The translations under genes and the position numbers were made by a program. Shown here in pieces: positions 1 to 8,286 of a DNA stretch of 64,000 bases. Origin of the DNA: Terriglobia bacterium. GTDB taxonomy: Bacteria; Acidobacteriota; Terriglobia; Terriglobales; Acidobacteriaceae. How positions within the stretch are numbered: the stretch's first letter is position 1; each line of letters begins with the position of its first letter. The stretch spans positions 19,500 to 83,499 of the forward strand of contig JAIQFC010000026.1 in assembly GCA_020073465.1 (NCBI GenBank), in the 5' to 3' direction. Below the pieces are notes generated by a model. The model saw only the letters and a program-made list of their open reading frames with translations, was not told where the DNA came from and searched no databases.

Positions 1-800
1 TTGTAATCCCAGCGGCCGCGTGCGCCTGAGACGCTTGCAAAGCCGTGGGCGGTGTCGAGGTTTCCGCCGTCAGCGCCAAAGCGGAGTTCAGGAGTGCGCG
101 TGCTGCCTGTCGTGCTGAACGTCTGGACCACGCTGGTCATTGCGTCGGAGCCGTAGAGAGTGCTCTGAGCCCCGCGGGAAAACTCGATGCGCGAGGTTTC
201 TGCCAGGGGGACGACGCCGAAGTCCATGGTGCCGCCGGAATCGTTGACAGGCACATTGTCGATCAGCATTTTGTTGTAACGAGAATCTCCACCGCGGACG
301 AACAACGAACCCAGGCCACCGCGTTGTCCCGAGGAATCTACGACGGCCCCTGGCAGGAAGCGGAGCGCGTCGGCGGCGTCGACGGGCTGCATGGCCTGGA
401 GTTGTGCTGCATCGAGCAAGGAGACGCTGGCTCCTGACTCGGCGGCTGGGATCGGTGTGCGCGTAGCGGTGACTACGACGGTCTCAGTGGCGGCCGCCAG
501 ATGGAGTTGGACGGTTAGGAGGCCGGAGCGGGGAGTGGTGACGCGTGTGGTTTGAGGCGCGAATCCGGGGGCAAGGACCTGAATTTGATACTCGCCGTCT
601 GCAATGCCGGCAAACAGAACGGATCCATCGCCTGCGGTGGGAGCAACCTGCAGGGAGCCACCGGATTTTTCCGGGATTAAAGACACTTCGGCGCCGGATA
701 CGGCAGCGGATTGGGGGTCTACGACTTTGATTTTGAGGTCGGCGGCGAATGCGGCAGAGACAACAGCCAAGAAAGCGAATACGGCGCGGAGTACGCGCAT
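1..800 (-). CDS. TonB-dependent receptor, probable cobalamin transporter (5' part only)
   Basis: N-terminal 266 residues of an outer-membrane receptor whose barrel lies beyond the left edge. A signal peptide (about 1-20, ending SAAFA) is followed by a carboxypeptidase-regulatory-like beta-sandwich (about 22-105), a TonB-box-like stretch with ETVVVTATRTP near 110, and the start of the plug domain (ALRFLPG, LFVRGGDSRYNK, ALYG-type STLYGSDA). Plug domains close the barrel until TonB pulls them. I chose ATG at 800 because AGGAGG sits six bases upstream; the in-frame ATG at 806 directly abuts that Shine-Dalgarno. The gene lies directly behind a cobalamin riboswitch on the same strand, so vitamin B12 or a corrinoid is the likely substrate. 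It could be called btuB-like, but the distinguishing barrel is not visible. Confidence 0.9.
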   Translation of the reverse strand, partial: MRVLRAVFAFLAVVSAAFAADLKIKVVDPQSAAVSGAEVSLIPEKSGGSLQVAPTAGDGSVLFAGIADGEYQIQVLAPGFAPQTTRVTTPRSGLLTVQLHLAAATETVVVTATRTPIPAAESGASVSLLDAAQLQAMQPVDAADALRFLPGAVVDSSGQRGGLGSLFVRGGDSRYNKMLIDNVPVNDSGGTMDFGVVPLAETSRIEFSRGAQSTLYGSDAMTSVVQTFSTTGSTRTPELRFGADGGNLDTAHGFASVSGARGRWDY

Positions 801-844
801 AACCATCCTCCTTTTCACGCGAAAGGGGTTGCGGTGGACGGATT

Positions 845-1030
845 GCGCCGGTCTCCTGGCTTGCGAGTAAGGATGTGTACGACATCCAGATTCGGCAGGC
901 GGCCTTCCCAGAATATTTCCTAGTGGCCGGCTGCGGTGTCCTCGCTTACAGTTGCGCGGCAGCGCGGGAGTTGCACCCGCTTCCCAGTCTTTGCCGAGAG
1001 GCAAAGACGCGCAGTCCGAAGGATTGGAAA
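845..1030 (-). promoter_or_regulatory. Cobalamin (B12) riboswitch upstream of the TonB receptor
   Basis: Read on the minus strand, this leader carries the B12 box GCCGCGCAACTGTAAGCG (943-962), preceded by the GGGTGCAACTCCC hairpin. It ends with the GCCAGGAGACC signature (850-861), 50 bases before the receptor start codon. These conserved blocks in this order define the cobalamin aptamer. In known members, adenosylcobalamin binding represses expression of B12 uptake or synthesis genes, so the receptor should be induced by B12 starvation. The closeness of the 3' domain to the Shine-Dalgarno suggests translational control. The 5' boundary is approximate. Confidence 0.9.
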
Positions 1031-1261
1031 GAACGAAAAAGCCGTGGAGAGGAATTTACAGAGGGAGAGTGGTGGAAGTCAAACGGGACGAGTCTACTGC
1101 CTGATCATCTGTGCGGGCGCGCGCGAGATGCTTCGCTCCGCCTGAAGAACGGCTGCGCTCAGCATGACGCCGGCGTCGTGGTGGCGGACACATTCTAACC
1201 TACACTTCCATCCGGGGTAGAGACAGCCGAGGGCGGCTGTCCCTACATGGATCGTGGTGGT
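1031..1261. other. Gene-free stretch with short palindromes
   Basis: No gene is supported between the riboswitch and the DUF374 acyltransferase. It contains a GCTTCGCTCCGCC...GCTCAGCATGAC motif (about 1129-1164), a dispersed type seen again near 8200-8240, and the GAGG-loop hairpin at 1222-1245. The receptor promoter must lie in its left half, but I see no convincing -35/-10 pair. Confidence 0.6.
1222..1245. repeat. GAGG-loop palindrome, copy 1
   Basis: The arms GACAGCC and GGCTGTC flank a GAGG-type loop, followed by CCTAC. Near-identical copies lie inside selA (9774-9795) and inside the amidotransferase gene (57498-57522). Related copies with different but still complementary arms are at 2119-2138, 59900-59925 and 62465-62490. 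Confidence 0.8.
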
Positions 1262-2017
1262 TTACGCCTCGCGTTTGTAATACGGGAATTCGGGGGTGCC
1301 GGCTTTGTGGACACTGCTTTCGGCGAAGTCACGGACTCGGTCCAGTGATGACTGCAACTCGGCGGTGTGGCGCTGGAGGTCTTCATCGGTCGCGTCAAGA
1401 GGGACGTGGATCAGTTTTCCGATCCGCATCAGGACCCGGGAGAAAGGTTTGGGGATCATCAGGCGATCCCAGGAGTTGAGGATCCAAGCCTTGTCTACGG
1501 CGAGGTGGAACATGGCGAGCGGCACGCCGGAGGAGCGCGCCAACGCTACGGGGCCGGGCTTCACCTTGTAGCGGGGGCCGCGGGGGCCGTCGATGGTGAA
1601 GGCGACAGTCCAGCCGTCGTCGAGAGCGCGACGCAGGCCGAGCAGGGCGCGGACAGCGTGGCGGCTGCTCGATCCGCGCACGGGGACGAAACCGAATCTG
1701 CGGATGATGCGGGCGATGTATTCGCCGTCGTAGCTGGTGCTGTTCATTACGTGGATGCGGTAGTTGCGGCAGACCCAGGTGGCGGGGATGATGCAGTTAT
1801 GCCAGAAGGAGGCCACTACGGGACGAACGCCGGGGCCTTCGGGGGCGCCGTCCTCGAGCGAAACTGCGATGCGGAGCGTGGGACCGATCAGGCGGATGAG
1901 CCAGTATCCGGCCCAGATGATCAGGCGAAGAGAGATTCGCTGGCGGAGGGTGAAGTGGCGGGGGCGAGATGTGGCCGACAGAGGGGCAGGCGCTTCGTGC
2001 GTAGGCACTTCGGGCAC
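1262..2017 (-). CDS. DUF374 lysophospholipid acyltransferase-like protein
   Basis: 251 residues with an N-terminal membrane-proximal hydrophobic segment (about 28-50). The DUF374 hallmarks are present: SFWHN near 70, the STSYDGEYIA and RGSSSR motifs near 93 and 115, and TIDGPRGPRY near 142 followed by KPG...LA..SG.P. The family belongs to the LPLAT superfamily and is thought to acylate lipid or lipid A precursors at the inner membrane; the exact substrate is unproven. The start is GTG at 2017 and no better in-frame ATG exists nearby. The intergenic gap to the upstream PilZ gene holds two hairpin repeats, so the two genes may not share a transcript. Confidence 0.85.
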   Translation of the reverse strand: MPEVPTHEAPAPLSATSRPRHFTLRQRISLRLIIWAGYWLIRLIGPTLRIAVSLEDGAPEGPGVRPVVASFWHNCIIPATWVCRNYRIHVMNSTSYDGEYIARIIRRFGFVPVRGSSSRHAVRALLGLRRALDDGWTVAFTIDGPRGPRYKVKPGPVALARSSGVPLAMFHLAVDKAWILNSWDRLMIPKPFSRVLMRIGKLIHVPLDATDEDLQRHTAELQSSLDRVRDFAESSVHKAGTPEFPYYKREA

Positions 2018-2047
2018 GTGGTCATTGTAATGTCAACGACACGAAAT

Positions 2048-2094
2048 CCCCGCCCTGTCTCTCCAAAGAACGGAGAGGCAAGGACGGGGCACCC
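2048..2094. repeat. Long hairpin ending GGGGCACCC, copy 1
   Basis: The arms (CCCCGCCCTG...CTCTCC and GGAGAG...GGACGGGG) flank an AAAGAAC loop, and the hairpin ends in GGGGCACCC. A second copy with partly different inner arms but the same outer ends lies at 11341-11382. It sits just upstream of the DUF374 gene. Confidence 0.7.
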
Positions 2095-2118
2095 GCAATT
2101 GTTTTGATTCCAGCACTT

Positions 2119-2138
2119 GTCGGACAGGAGTGTCCGAC
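2119..2138. repeat. GGAG-loop palindrome (variant arms)
   Basis: GTCGGACA and TGTCCGAC flank GGAG and are followed by CCACAC. It has the same architecture as the palindrome at 1222 but a different, still fully complementary arm sequence. Confidence 0.65.
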
Positions 2139-2147
2139 CCACACGTC

Positions 2148-2852
2148 CTAGCTTTCGAGGTAGCCGTCGATCCAGTGTTTGAGTCTCAGGCGGCGTTCGT
2201 CGGTGGCGTCGAAGCGGATGCCGAAGGACTTGCCCTTGCGCCAGGTGACGGCGCCCTTGACGTGAACGCGAGGAAGGGTCAGCAGGGCGAAGGAAACCTC
2301 GACATTCGCACCCGCGGCCAGATCTTCCGCGCTCGTCAGGGACATTCCGCCAGAGCTCACCTCAAGACTGCTGGCGTTGAAGCGGTGACGGTCTGACTTG
2401 GTTACCGCAACCTCGGTCATGATCGGAATGCGCGCATAGCGACGAAATTCGTGCAGCACGAGCATCTGAGTGGCGCGCACGAGCTTCAGGGCTGCAGACC
2501 GCTCCAGAGGCTCGTGGAACATGGCGTTGATTCCGTATTTCGAGTAGCGCATGGCTTCCTGCGCATTGCCTCCAACCCCATAGATGACGCATCGGCTGTT
2601 GGAGCGGGAAGTACGCGCGGAGTCCATCACGTCTTCAGCGCCGTTGCTGAGGTGCAGGACGCAGGCTTCGAATTTTTCGTTGCGCATGCGTTCGGCAGCA
2701 TTGGAAGACATGACGACAGTTTCGATGTTGAACTGGCGGAAGCATTCGGCGAGCAGGGCGCGAGAGGACTCGTGCAAGTCGACCAGCGCGGTGCGGGCGG
2801 CAGCCTTCCGGGGAGGGATGGGAGCGAGAGCGGACGCGAAGGATTTTTCCAT
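2148..2852 (-). CDS. PilZ-domain protein with receiver-like N-terminus
   Basis: About 234 residues from ATG 2852. The N-terminal half (ARTALVDLHESSRALLAECFRQ... through YGINAMFHEPLERSAALKLVRA) has the alternating beta/alpha layout of a degenerate response-regulator receiver; the phosphorylation aspartate is not obvious. The C-terminal half (about 135-230) resembles PilZ, with SSGGMSL and FALLTLPRVHVKGAVTWRKGKSFGIRFD patterns. The arginine motif that binds cyclic-di-GMP is only partly preserved (RRYARIP near 138). It is probably a cytosolic c-di-GMP-linked effector. Upstream in-frame ATGs at 2951 and 3023 would give longer products; the 3023 start approaches the repeat at 3071 and looks unlikely. 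Confidence 0.75.
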   Translation of the reverse strand: MEKSFASALAPIPPRKAAARTALVDLHESSRALLAECFRQFNIETVVMSSNAAERMRNEKFEACVLHLSNGAEDVMDSARTSRSNSRCVIYGVGGNAQEAMRYSKYGINAMFHEPLERSAALKLVRATQMLVLHEFRRYARIPIMTEVAVTKSDRHRFNASSLEVSSGGMSLTSAEDLAAGANVEVSFALLTLPRVHVKGAVTWRKGKSFGIRFDATDERRLRLKHWIDGYLES

Positions 2853-3070
2853 GTCGAGGGGACGACTGTCTTGTCCTGAAACCCATTCTGGCGCGGGTTG
2901 CGCGAGATGGAAAGGCACAAAGGACCAACGAGGAATGTAGGAAAGGGACATTACCCCGGAATGGACCGGCGGGGGACAATCGCGGATGTGCCTAGGATTG
3001 AAGAGTTTGCGGGGAGCAACCAACCACGGCCCTCAGGGGCTGAAAGCCCTCTCTCGTCAGGTGCGGTGAC

Positions 3071-3100
3071 GGCGCGGCTGGAAGCCGCGCCCTTTCAAAC
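3071..3100. repeat. REP-like palindrome GCGCGGCT-GAAGCCGCGC, copy 1
   Basis: Perfect stem GGCGCGGCT/AGCCGCGCC with tail CTTTCAAA. Two further copies, tail included, are at 15551-15580 and 25905-25935. A smaller GGGCTGAAAGCCC hairpin lies just left, near 3036-3050. Confidence 0.85.
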
Positions 3101-3178
3101 CCCCTAGATTAAGAAGCTGCGTCCTTTCGGCTAGGACCGTGCAGTGTTTCAGGTCAGAGGGATTCCCAACTGGTCGGC

Positions 3179-4417
3179 CTATTCGGTCCAGCGACGAAAG
3201 AGCAGCGCGCCATTGGTGCCGCCGAAGCCGAAGGAGTTGGACATGGCGTATTCGACCTCCGCCTTGCGGGCCTGGTTGGGGATGAAATCCATCGATCCGG
3301 TGCCGGGATCCTGGTTTTCCAGATTGATGGTTGGAGGCAGGATCTGGTCGCGGAGGGCGAGGACGGTGATGCCGGCTTCGAGACCTCCGGCTCCGCCGAG
3401 AAGATGGCCCGTCATCGACTTGGTGGAGCTGACGGCGATCTTGCGGTCGCCGAAGAAGTTGCGGATGGCATGAGCTTCGAGGGTGTCGCCGATCGGAGTT
3501 GAGGTGCCGTGGGCGTTTACGTATCCGACCACATCGGGAGTGACACCGGCATCGCGGACGGCGTTGCGCATCACGCGGAAGCCGCCCTCGTGTTCGGGAG
3601 CGGGCTGAGTCATGTGATAGGCGTCGCCGGACATGCCGTAGCCGGCGATCTCGGCGAGGATGCGGGCGCCGCGCTTGCGGGCGTATTCGAGTTCTTCGAG
3701 GATCATGATGCCCGCGCCTTCGCCAATGACGAAACCGTCGCGATCTCTGTCCCAAGGCCGGCTGGCTTTTTCGGGAGCGTCGTTGCGGGTGGAGAGGGCG
3801 CGCATGGCAGCGAATCCGCCGACGCCCATGGGAGTGATGGCGGCTTCGGAGCCTCCGGCGATCATGACGTCGGCATCATTGTGCTGGATGATGCGGAAGG
3901 AATCGCCGATCGAGTGGGCGCTGGTGGTGCAGGCGGTGGCGGTAGCTTCGTTCGGTCCCTTGGCGCCATAGCGCATGGAGACCTGCCCGGCGGCAAGATT
4001 GATGATGGCGGCGGGGATGAAGAAGGGTGAGATCTTGCGTGGGCCGCCTTCAACCAGGTTTGCGTGTTCGCGCTCGATGATGTCGAAACCGCCTATGCCG
4101 GATCCGATGTGGACTCCGACGCGCTCGTCGTTCTCAGGAGTGATCTTCAGGCCGGACATCCGCATCGCTTCATCCGAGGCTGCAATGGCCAGGTGGATGA
4201 AACGCGCCATCTTCTTCAGCTCTTTTCTCTCAATGAAGTTCAGCGGGTCGAAGTTCCGGACCTCGGCGGCAATCTGGCAGGCGAACTTGCTGGCATCAAA
4301 GCCATGGATGCGCTTGACGCCGCTTTCACCGGCAAGCAGGGCCTTCCACACCTGTTCGGTGGAATTGCCCACGCCACAGATCAGGCCGAGGCCTGTGACT
4401 ACGACCCTGCGTCCCAA
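3179..4417 (-). CDS. fabF: 3-oxoacyl-[acyl-carrier-protein] synthase II
   Basis: 412 residues, full length for FabF. This condensing enzyme extends acyl-ACP with malonyl-ACP in type II fatty acid synthesis and works as a cytosolic dimer. The nucleophile cysteine lies in TATACTTSAHSIGD (about 163), the two catalytic histidines in NAHGTSTPIGD (about 303) and SMTGHLLGGAGG (about 340), with the conserved lysine in SSTKSM. The C-terminus NSFGFGGTNGALLF is typical. It starts three bases after the acpP stop codon, so the two are surely one operon with the carrier first. Confidence 0.98.
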   Translation of the reverse strand: MGRRVVVTGLGLICGVGNSTEQVWKALLAGESGVKRIHGFDASKFACQIAAEVRNFDPLNFIERKELKKMARFIHLAIAASDEAMRMSGLKITPENDERVGVHIGSGIGGFDIIEREHANLVEGGPRKISPFFIPAAIINLAAGQVSMRYGAKGPNEATATACTTSAHSIGDSFRIIQHNDADVMIAGGSEAAITPMGVGGFAAMRALSTRNDAPEKASRPWDRDRDGFVIGEGAGIMILEELEYARKRGARILAEIAGYGMSGDAYHMTQPAPEHEGGFRVMRNAVRDAGVTPDVVGYVNAHGTSTPIGDTLEAHAIRNFFGDRKIAVSSTKSMTGHLLGGAGGLEAGITVLALRDQILPPTINLENQDPGTGSMDFIPNQARKAEVEYAMSNSFGFGGTNGALLFRRWTE

Positions 4418-4420
4418 CTT

Positions 4421-4666
4421 TTACTTCCCCGCTTTCGCGTGCTTGCCGATGTAGTCTACGGCGTCCTGCACGGTACGGATCTTTTCGGCATCCTCGTCGG
4501 GAATCTCGATATCGAAAGCTTCTTCGAAGGCCATGACGAGTTCGACGGTGTCCAGTGAATCCGCGCCCAGATCGTCGACGAAGGAGGCGCTGGACGTGAC
4601 TTCGCCTTCATCCACTCCCAACTGTTCCACGATGATCTGCTTTACCTTGTCGTCTACGGCTGCCAT
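4421..4666 (-). CDS. acpP: Acyl carrier protein
   Basis: 81 residues. The phosphopantetheine serine is in [11 protein letters not shown] (about residue 39), followed by the acidic helix II and III pattern [16 protein letters not shown]. The prosthetic group would be added by AcpS (11403-11780). It carries growing acyl chains for FabF just downstream and for FabZ and LpxA elsewhere in the window. The start ATG is preceded by GAGG. As first gene of the pair, its promoter should lie in 4667-4970. Confidence 0.98.
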   Translation of the reverse strand: MAAVDDKVKQIIVEQLGVDEGEVTSSASFVDDLGADSLDTVELVMAFEEAFDIEIPDEDAEKIRTVQDAVDYIGKHAKAGK

Positions 4667-4970
4667 TTTTTCCTCGCTTGCCCTAATTAGATTTGAATTC
4701 GGATTCCGCGGTACGAAATTGGTTTGAGCTCCTGTGTCCTGCGGCGTTTGGTGCGCGACCCTCGCCGGCTATCACGCGTTGCTACGCCCAGAAAACGCAA
4801 ACGTGTAGTCTAATGGTCCGGGTGAATTGCTGTAAAGAAAGGGGCCTGATGCACCGGACGGGACATCGGGCGACTTTGAGTCGCACTCTTGAATCCTAAC
4901 GGCTGGATGTTGCCGGGGTCAAACGGGGCGGATGGTGGCTCGCCGTTCACCTGAATAGGAGCTTGAATCC
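4667..4970. other. Divergent intergenic region between acpP and dtd
   Basis: About 300 bases with no supported gene, between two divergently transcribed genes. It should hold the acpP-fabF promoter (AT-rich around 4685-4700) and the dtd promoter. I see no strong consensus -35/-10 pair, hairpin or dispersed repeat. Confidence 0.5.
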
Positions 4971-5420
4971 GTGCGAGCGGTCGTCCAGCGGGTCAGCCGA
5001 GCGAAAGTCACGGTTGATGGAGAGATCACGGGCGAGATTGGCTTGGGACTGCTGGTTCTGCTGGGCGTGGGGCAGGCAGATACTGAGGCCGATGCCGCTT
5101 ACCTGGCGGAGAAAATCTCAGGGTTGCGAATATTTGAAGATGACCAGGGGAAGATGAATCGCAGCGTGCAGGATGTCGGCGGGAGCGTGCTGGCGGTTTC
5201 GCAGTTCACGCTGTACGGGGATGTGAGGCGGGGCAAAAGGCCGTCGTTTGACGCGGCTGCGGCGCCGGAAAAAGCGCGGGAGTTGTACGAAATTTTCGTG
5301 CAGCGTGTTCGCGCACTGGGACTCCGCTGTGAAACTGGGCGCTTCCGGGAAATGATGACCGTAGAATCGGTGAATGAGGGGCCGGTCACGATTCTGCTGG
5401 ATTCCAGCAGGGCGTTCTAG
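4971..5420 (+). CDS. dtd: D-aminoacyl-tRNA deacylase
   Basis: 149 residues, the normal DTD length. The enzyme hydrolyses D-aminoacyl-tRNA (and Gly-tRNA-Ala), recycling tRNA and enforcing homochirality. Signature motifs are [13 protein letters not shown] at the N-terminus, SQFTLYGD near 77-84 and [11 protein letters not shown] near the C-terminus; the cross-subunit Gly-Pro pair in EGPVT is intact. The start is GTG at 4971 with AGGAGC about ten bases upstream. It appears monocistronic; its 3' end converges with the glycosyltransferase gene 29 bases away. Confidence 0.96.
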   Translation: MRAVVQRVSRAKVTVDGEITGEIGLGLLVLLGVGQADTEADAAYLAEKISGLRIFEDDQGKMNRSVQDVGGSVLAVSQFTLYGDVRRGKRPSFDAAAAPEKARELYEIFVQRVRALGLRCETGRFREMMTVESVNEGPVTILLDSSRAF

Positions 5421-5449
5421 GTTCCCATGTCAGGCACGACCGTCTGGCC

Positions 5450-6979
5450 TCAACCAAAGGACTGGTAGTCCTCCCAGAACTCAGGCCAGGGTTTGCGCGG
5501 GCCACCGCACACAAAGATGTCGGGATGGTCCTCGCTTTCCTCGTTCTTAACGCCATAAGGATTGCCGTTATGTCCGGCCAGTCGACACGACGTAAATGCT
5601 TTCTCCGCAGATTCGCGCGAGAAGCCGAGCACGATCAGCGTCGAAGGAGGCGGCGAGGGGTATTTCCGGAACCACGCCGAGTTGGTCATGCTGATAGGAG
5701 CGGGCAGGTGGTAGGCCGGGCCCAGGATCTCGATTGCGCCGGTCTCGCCGTAATTCCCCGCCAACACTCCGACACTCGCTTGCTGCTCCGGAGGCAGGGA
5801 ATCGCGAATGCCAGCGACCGTCTTGACGAGTTCGTTCCAGCCAATCTCCTCGCGGAGATCACCGTTGTTGTTGAGGGCAAAATCCCTGAGCGGACCGCTG
5901 GACGCGAGCGGCAAGATTACTGTGCAGATGTACAGCCCCCACGCCACGAGCACCGTGAAGTACGCGGTCTCCACGGTCCATCGCCACCGTCGCGGCAGTG
6001 ACGTAACCCAACGTTCGCACACGGCTGCGCCCGTCGCTATCAACATCGGATACGCCGCTGCCATGTAGTAGCCGCGTCCCTTCGAAAGGGCGAAGAGGGT
6101 CAGGGGGATCAAGTACATCCACGCCAGCACACGAAATCGCTGGTTGCGTAAAAGGAACAGCAAGCCAGCAATCCACAGTGGCGCCGCAAACCGATTGGCG
6201 CAGATGACGAACTGATCGCGCAAAAATCCGTTCGCCCGCCCCTCGCCTACGTCGCGGGCGTGAATATGCCTGAGGAAGTGGAGTGAAATGAATCCGTGGC
6301 GCATCTGCCAGACAAGATTCGGCAGGCAAATCAGCAGTGCCAACGCGATCCCGCCCCAGAACCACCAGCTTCCGAGGAAACGGCGTGCTCGGGTTAGAAA
6401 AAATCCGCCCAGGATCCCAGCCACAAGAAAGAGCATCGTGTACTTGGTCATCAGGCCAATGCCCACGGTCGCGCCAATCGCCAGACACCACCGCGGGTTT
6501 TCCGTCTTGAGCAGGCGAATCACGAAGTACGCAGTCAATACCCACCACAGATAATCGAAGGTTGAGTATTGGAATTCCGTCGCCTCGAACAGAGGCAGGG
6601 GCGAGAGCGCGACCGCGAGAGCCGCTGCAACCTGGGCCGTCCGTCCGCCGCCCAGCTCACTCGCCATCAACCCGGTAACGAAAACGGCGGAGGCCTGCGC
6701 GATGACCGAGAAGAGTCGCAGGCCGACCAGCGAAACGCCGAATATTCCAAGGCCAATCCGCTCGAGAAAAGGCGTCACCGGCGGATACGACACGAAACCC
6801 CAATCAAGATGCCGAGCATCGCTCAGAAACTGGAGCTCATCGCGATGGAAGCCATAGCGATTGTTCGTAAGCACGTGGACGAACACGACCACGGCTGCAA
6901 TTCCGAGCAACGCCGCCATGTCCGGCCGAGAGCGGACATCAATCTGGCCCGAACTCTGCTCTGCGCTTATCGAGGACAT
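5450..6979 (-). CDS. GT39-type membrane glycosyltransferase (ArnT/PMT-like)
   Basis: 509 residues with roughly eleven to twelve hydrophobic segments and a soluble C-terminal part (about 365-509). The first loop has the acidic motif RYGFHRDELQFL (about 43-53), the catalytic-aspartate region of lipid-linked sugar transferases of the PMT/ArnT type. A second landmark is EATEFQYSTFDYLWW near 130-145. Such enzymes move a sugar from polyprenyl phosphate to protein, lipid A or glycan on the outer face of the inner membrane. Donor and acceptor cannot be assigned. It stands alone between convergent dtd and folP. Confidence 0.88.
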   Translation of the reverse strand: MSSISAEQSSGQIDVRSRPDMAALLGIAAVVVFVHVLTNNRYGFHRDELQFLSDARHLDWGFVSYPPVTPFLERIGLGIFGVSLVGLRLFSVIAQASAVFVTGLMASELGGGRTAQVAAALAVALSPLPLFEATEFQYSTFDYLWWVLTAYFVIRLLKTENPRWCLAIGATVGIGLMTKYTMLFLVAGILGGFFLTRARRFLGSWWFWGGIALALLICLPNLVWQMRHGFISLHFLRHIHARDVGEGRANGFLRDQFVICANRFAAPLWIAGLLFLLRNQRFRVLAWMYLIPLTLFALSKGRGYYMAAAYPMLIATGAAVCERWVTSLPRRWRWTVETAYFTVLVAWGLYICTVILPLASSGPLRDFALNNNGDLREEIGWNELVKTVAGIRDSLPPEQQASVGVLAGNYGETGAIEILGPAYHLPAPISMTNSAWFRKYPSPPPSTLIVLGFSRESAEKAFTSCRLAGHNGNPYGVKNEESEDHPDIFVCGGPRKPWPEFWEDYQSFG

Positions 6980-7103
6980 CGCATTCTGCTCCTTGGCCGT
7001 TCAGTTTACCGCCGCCCTAAGATTTCATGAATGACCCGCAGATCGCTTGTTTTGTGGTCGCAACAATTAGCATCCGCTCTTAACTGAAAATTGGACATAT
7101 CCT

Positions 7104-8033
7104 TCACCGCGCCAGCAGAATGGCGTCGGCGACGCGGGCTGCTTCGACGGCTGGCTTCACGTCGTGCGTCCGCAGAATGTGGGCTCCCTTCAGGATCAGC
7201 GCCGTCTGGGTGGCGAGGGTTCCGTACAGACGATCCTGGGGCGGGGCATCCTTGCCGTCTTTCGCGAGAGTGCGTCCGATGAAGGATTTTCGCGAGGTGC
7301 CGACCAGGAGAGGAAATCCTGCCGCCTGCAATTCGTGGAAGCGCGACAACAAGGGATAGTTCTCATCAAAACTCTTGCCGAAACCGAAGCCGGGGTCGAG
7401 CACGATGCGTTCGCGGCGGACGCCGGAAACCACGGCGGCTTCGGCCCACTGCTTGAGTTCGCGCTTGACCAGCAGGACGACGTCGCCGGGCGGCGGCAGG
7501 GTGCGCCACTCTTCGGGGCGTCCGCGCATGTGCATCAGGACTGCGCCGCATTTTAGTTCGGCGACCGTCTTTGCCATTAGCGGATCCCAGCGAAAGCCGC
7601 TGACGTCGTTGACGATCTCGGCACCGGCGTTGATGGCGGCACGGGCAACGCCAGCCTTGTAAGTGTCAATGGAGAGGACGGCGGTGGGGTACCGCTTCTT
7701 GAGTTCCGCGATCACGGGAAGAACGCGCTTTAGTTCTTCTTCGGCGGTGACGGCGAGCCTGGGACTCTGAGGCGAATTCTTTTCCGGCTGCGCGAGTTGC
7801 GGGGAGAGCACCTCGACCGGCGCTCCCGGGCGGGTGGATTCTCCGCCAATGTCGAGGATGTCGGCGCCCTCGGCGAGGAGATTCTCTCCATGTTGAACGG
7901 CCTGGTCACGATCCTGATAGGCGCCGCCGTCGGAGAAGGAATCGGGCGTTACGTTGACGATGCCCATGATCAGGGTGCGCTTGCCGAGTTCGAGCGCGCG
8001 GGAGCCTACGTTCCAGTGAAAGACGGTCCGCAT
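7104..8033 (-). CDS. folP: Dihydropteroate synthase
   Basis: 309 residues. It condenses p-aminobenzoate with hydroxymethyl-dihydropterin diphosphate in folate synthesis. Visible motifs are IMGIVNVTPDSFSDGG (about 22-37), DIGGESTRPGA (about 60-70), IDTYK and NDVSGFRWDP, FGFGKSFDENYPLL, GTSRKSFIG and the C-terminal RTHDVKP. Compared with typical 270-280-residue enzymes there is an extra segment of about 20 residues after STRPGAPVEV, in a region normally a mobile loop. The upstream gap to the YeaO-like gene contains the 158-bp MITE-like element. Confidence 0.95.
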   Translation of the reverse strand: MRTVFHWNVGSRALELGKRTLIMGIVNVTPDSFSDGGAYQDRDQAVQHGENLLAEGADILDIGGESTRPGAPVEVLSPQLAQPEKNSPQSPRLAVTAEEELKRVLPVIAELKKRYPTAVLSIDTYKAGVARAAINAGAEIVNDVSGFRWDPLMAKTVAELKCGAVLMHMRGRPEEWRTLPPPGDVVLLVKRELKQWAEAAVVSGVRRERIVLDPGFGFGKSFDENYPLLSRFHELQAAGFPLLVGTSRKSFIGRTLAKDGKDAPPQDRLYGTLATQTALILKGAHILRTHDVKPAVEAARVADAILLAR

Positions 8034-8111
8034 CCGGAGACGATTCTAAATGAGCGGGGCGTCGGGTCGGTTGCGGCTGAGGCTTAGACCTTCGATCGCA
8101 GAAGGCGCTGA

Positions 8112-8269
8112 GAAATTCCGGTAGTGGTGCAGTTTGGTAAGGAAGCGCGCCCAACGCGCGATTAGCGGGCCGCAAAGAACGCGACCCTTCGCGCGGCTCG
8201 CCCAGATCCTTCGCTGCGCAAAGAACGCTTGCTCAGGATGACAATCAAACTGCACCACTACCGAAATTC
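8112..8269. repeat. MITE-like element with about 23-bp terminal inverted repeats
   Basis: The left end GAAATTCCGGTAGTGGTGCA (8112-8131, continuing GTTT) matches, with one deletion, the reverse complement of the right end TGCACCACTACCGAAATTC (8251-8269). The 158-bp interior holds CCAACGCGCG palindromes and the dispersed CTTCGCTGCGC...CTCAGGATGACA motif. There is no coding capacity. It sits between folP and the YeaO-like gene. Target duplication is not evident. Confidence 0.7.
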
Positions 8270-8286
8270 GGCAGAGATCGCGGGGG

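Noticed and set aside
1367..2107. 246-codon plus-strand frame opposite the DUF374 gene
   Set aside because: Composition is Ala/Gly/Asp-rich without motifs; the minus-strand protein is a recognisable family.
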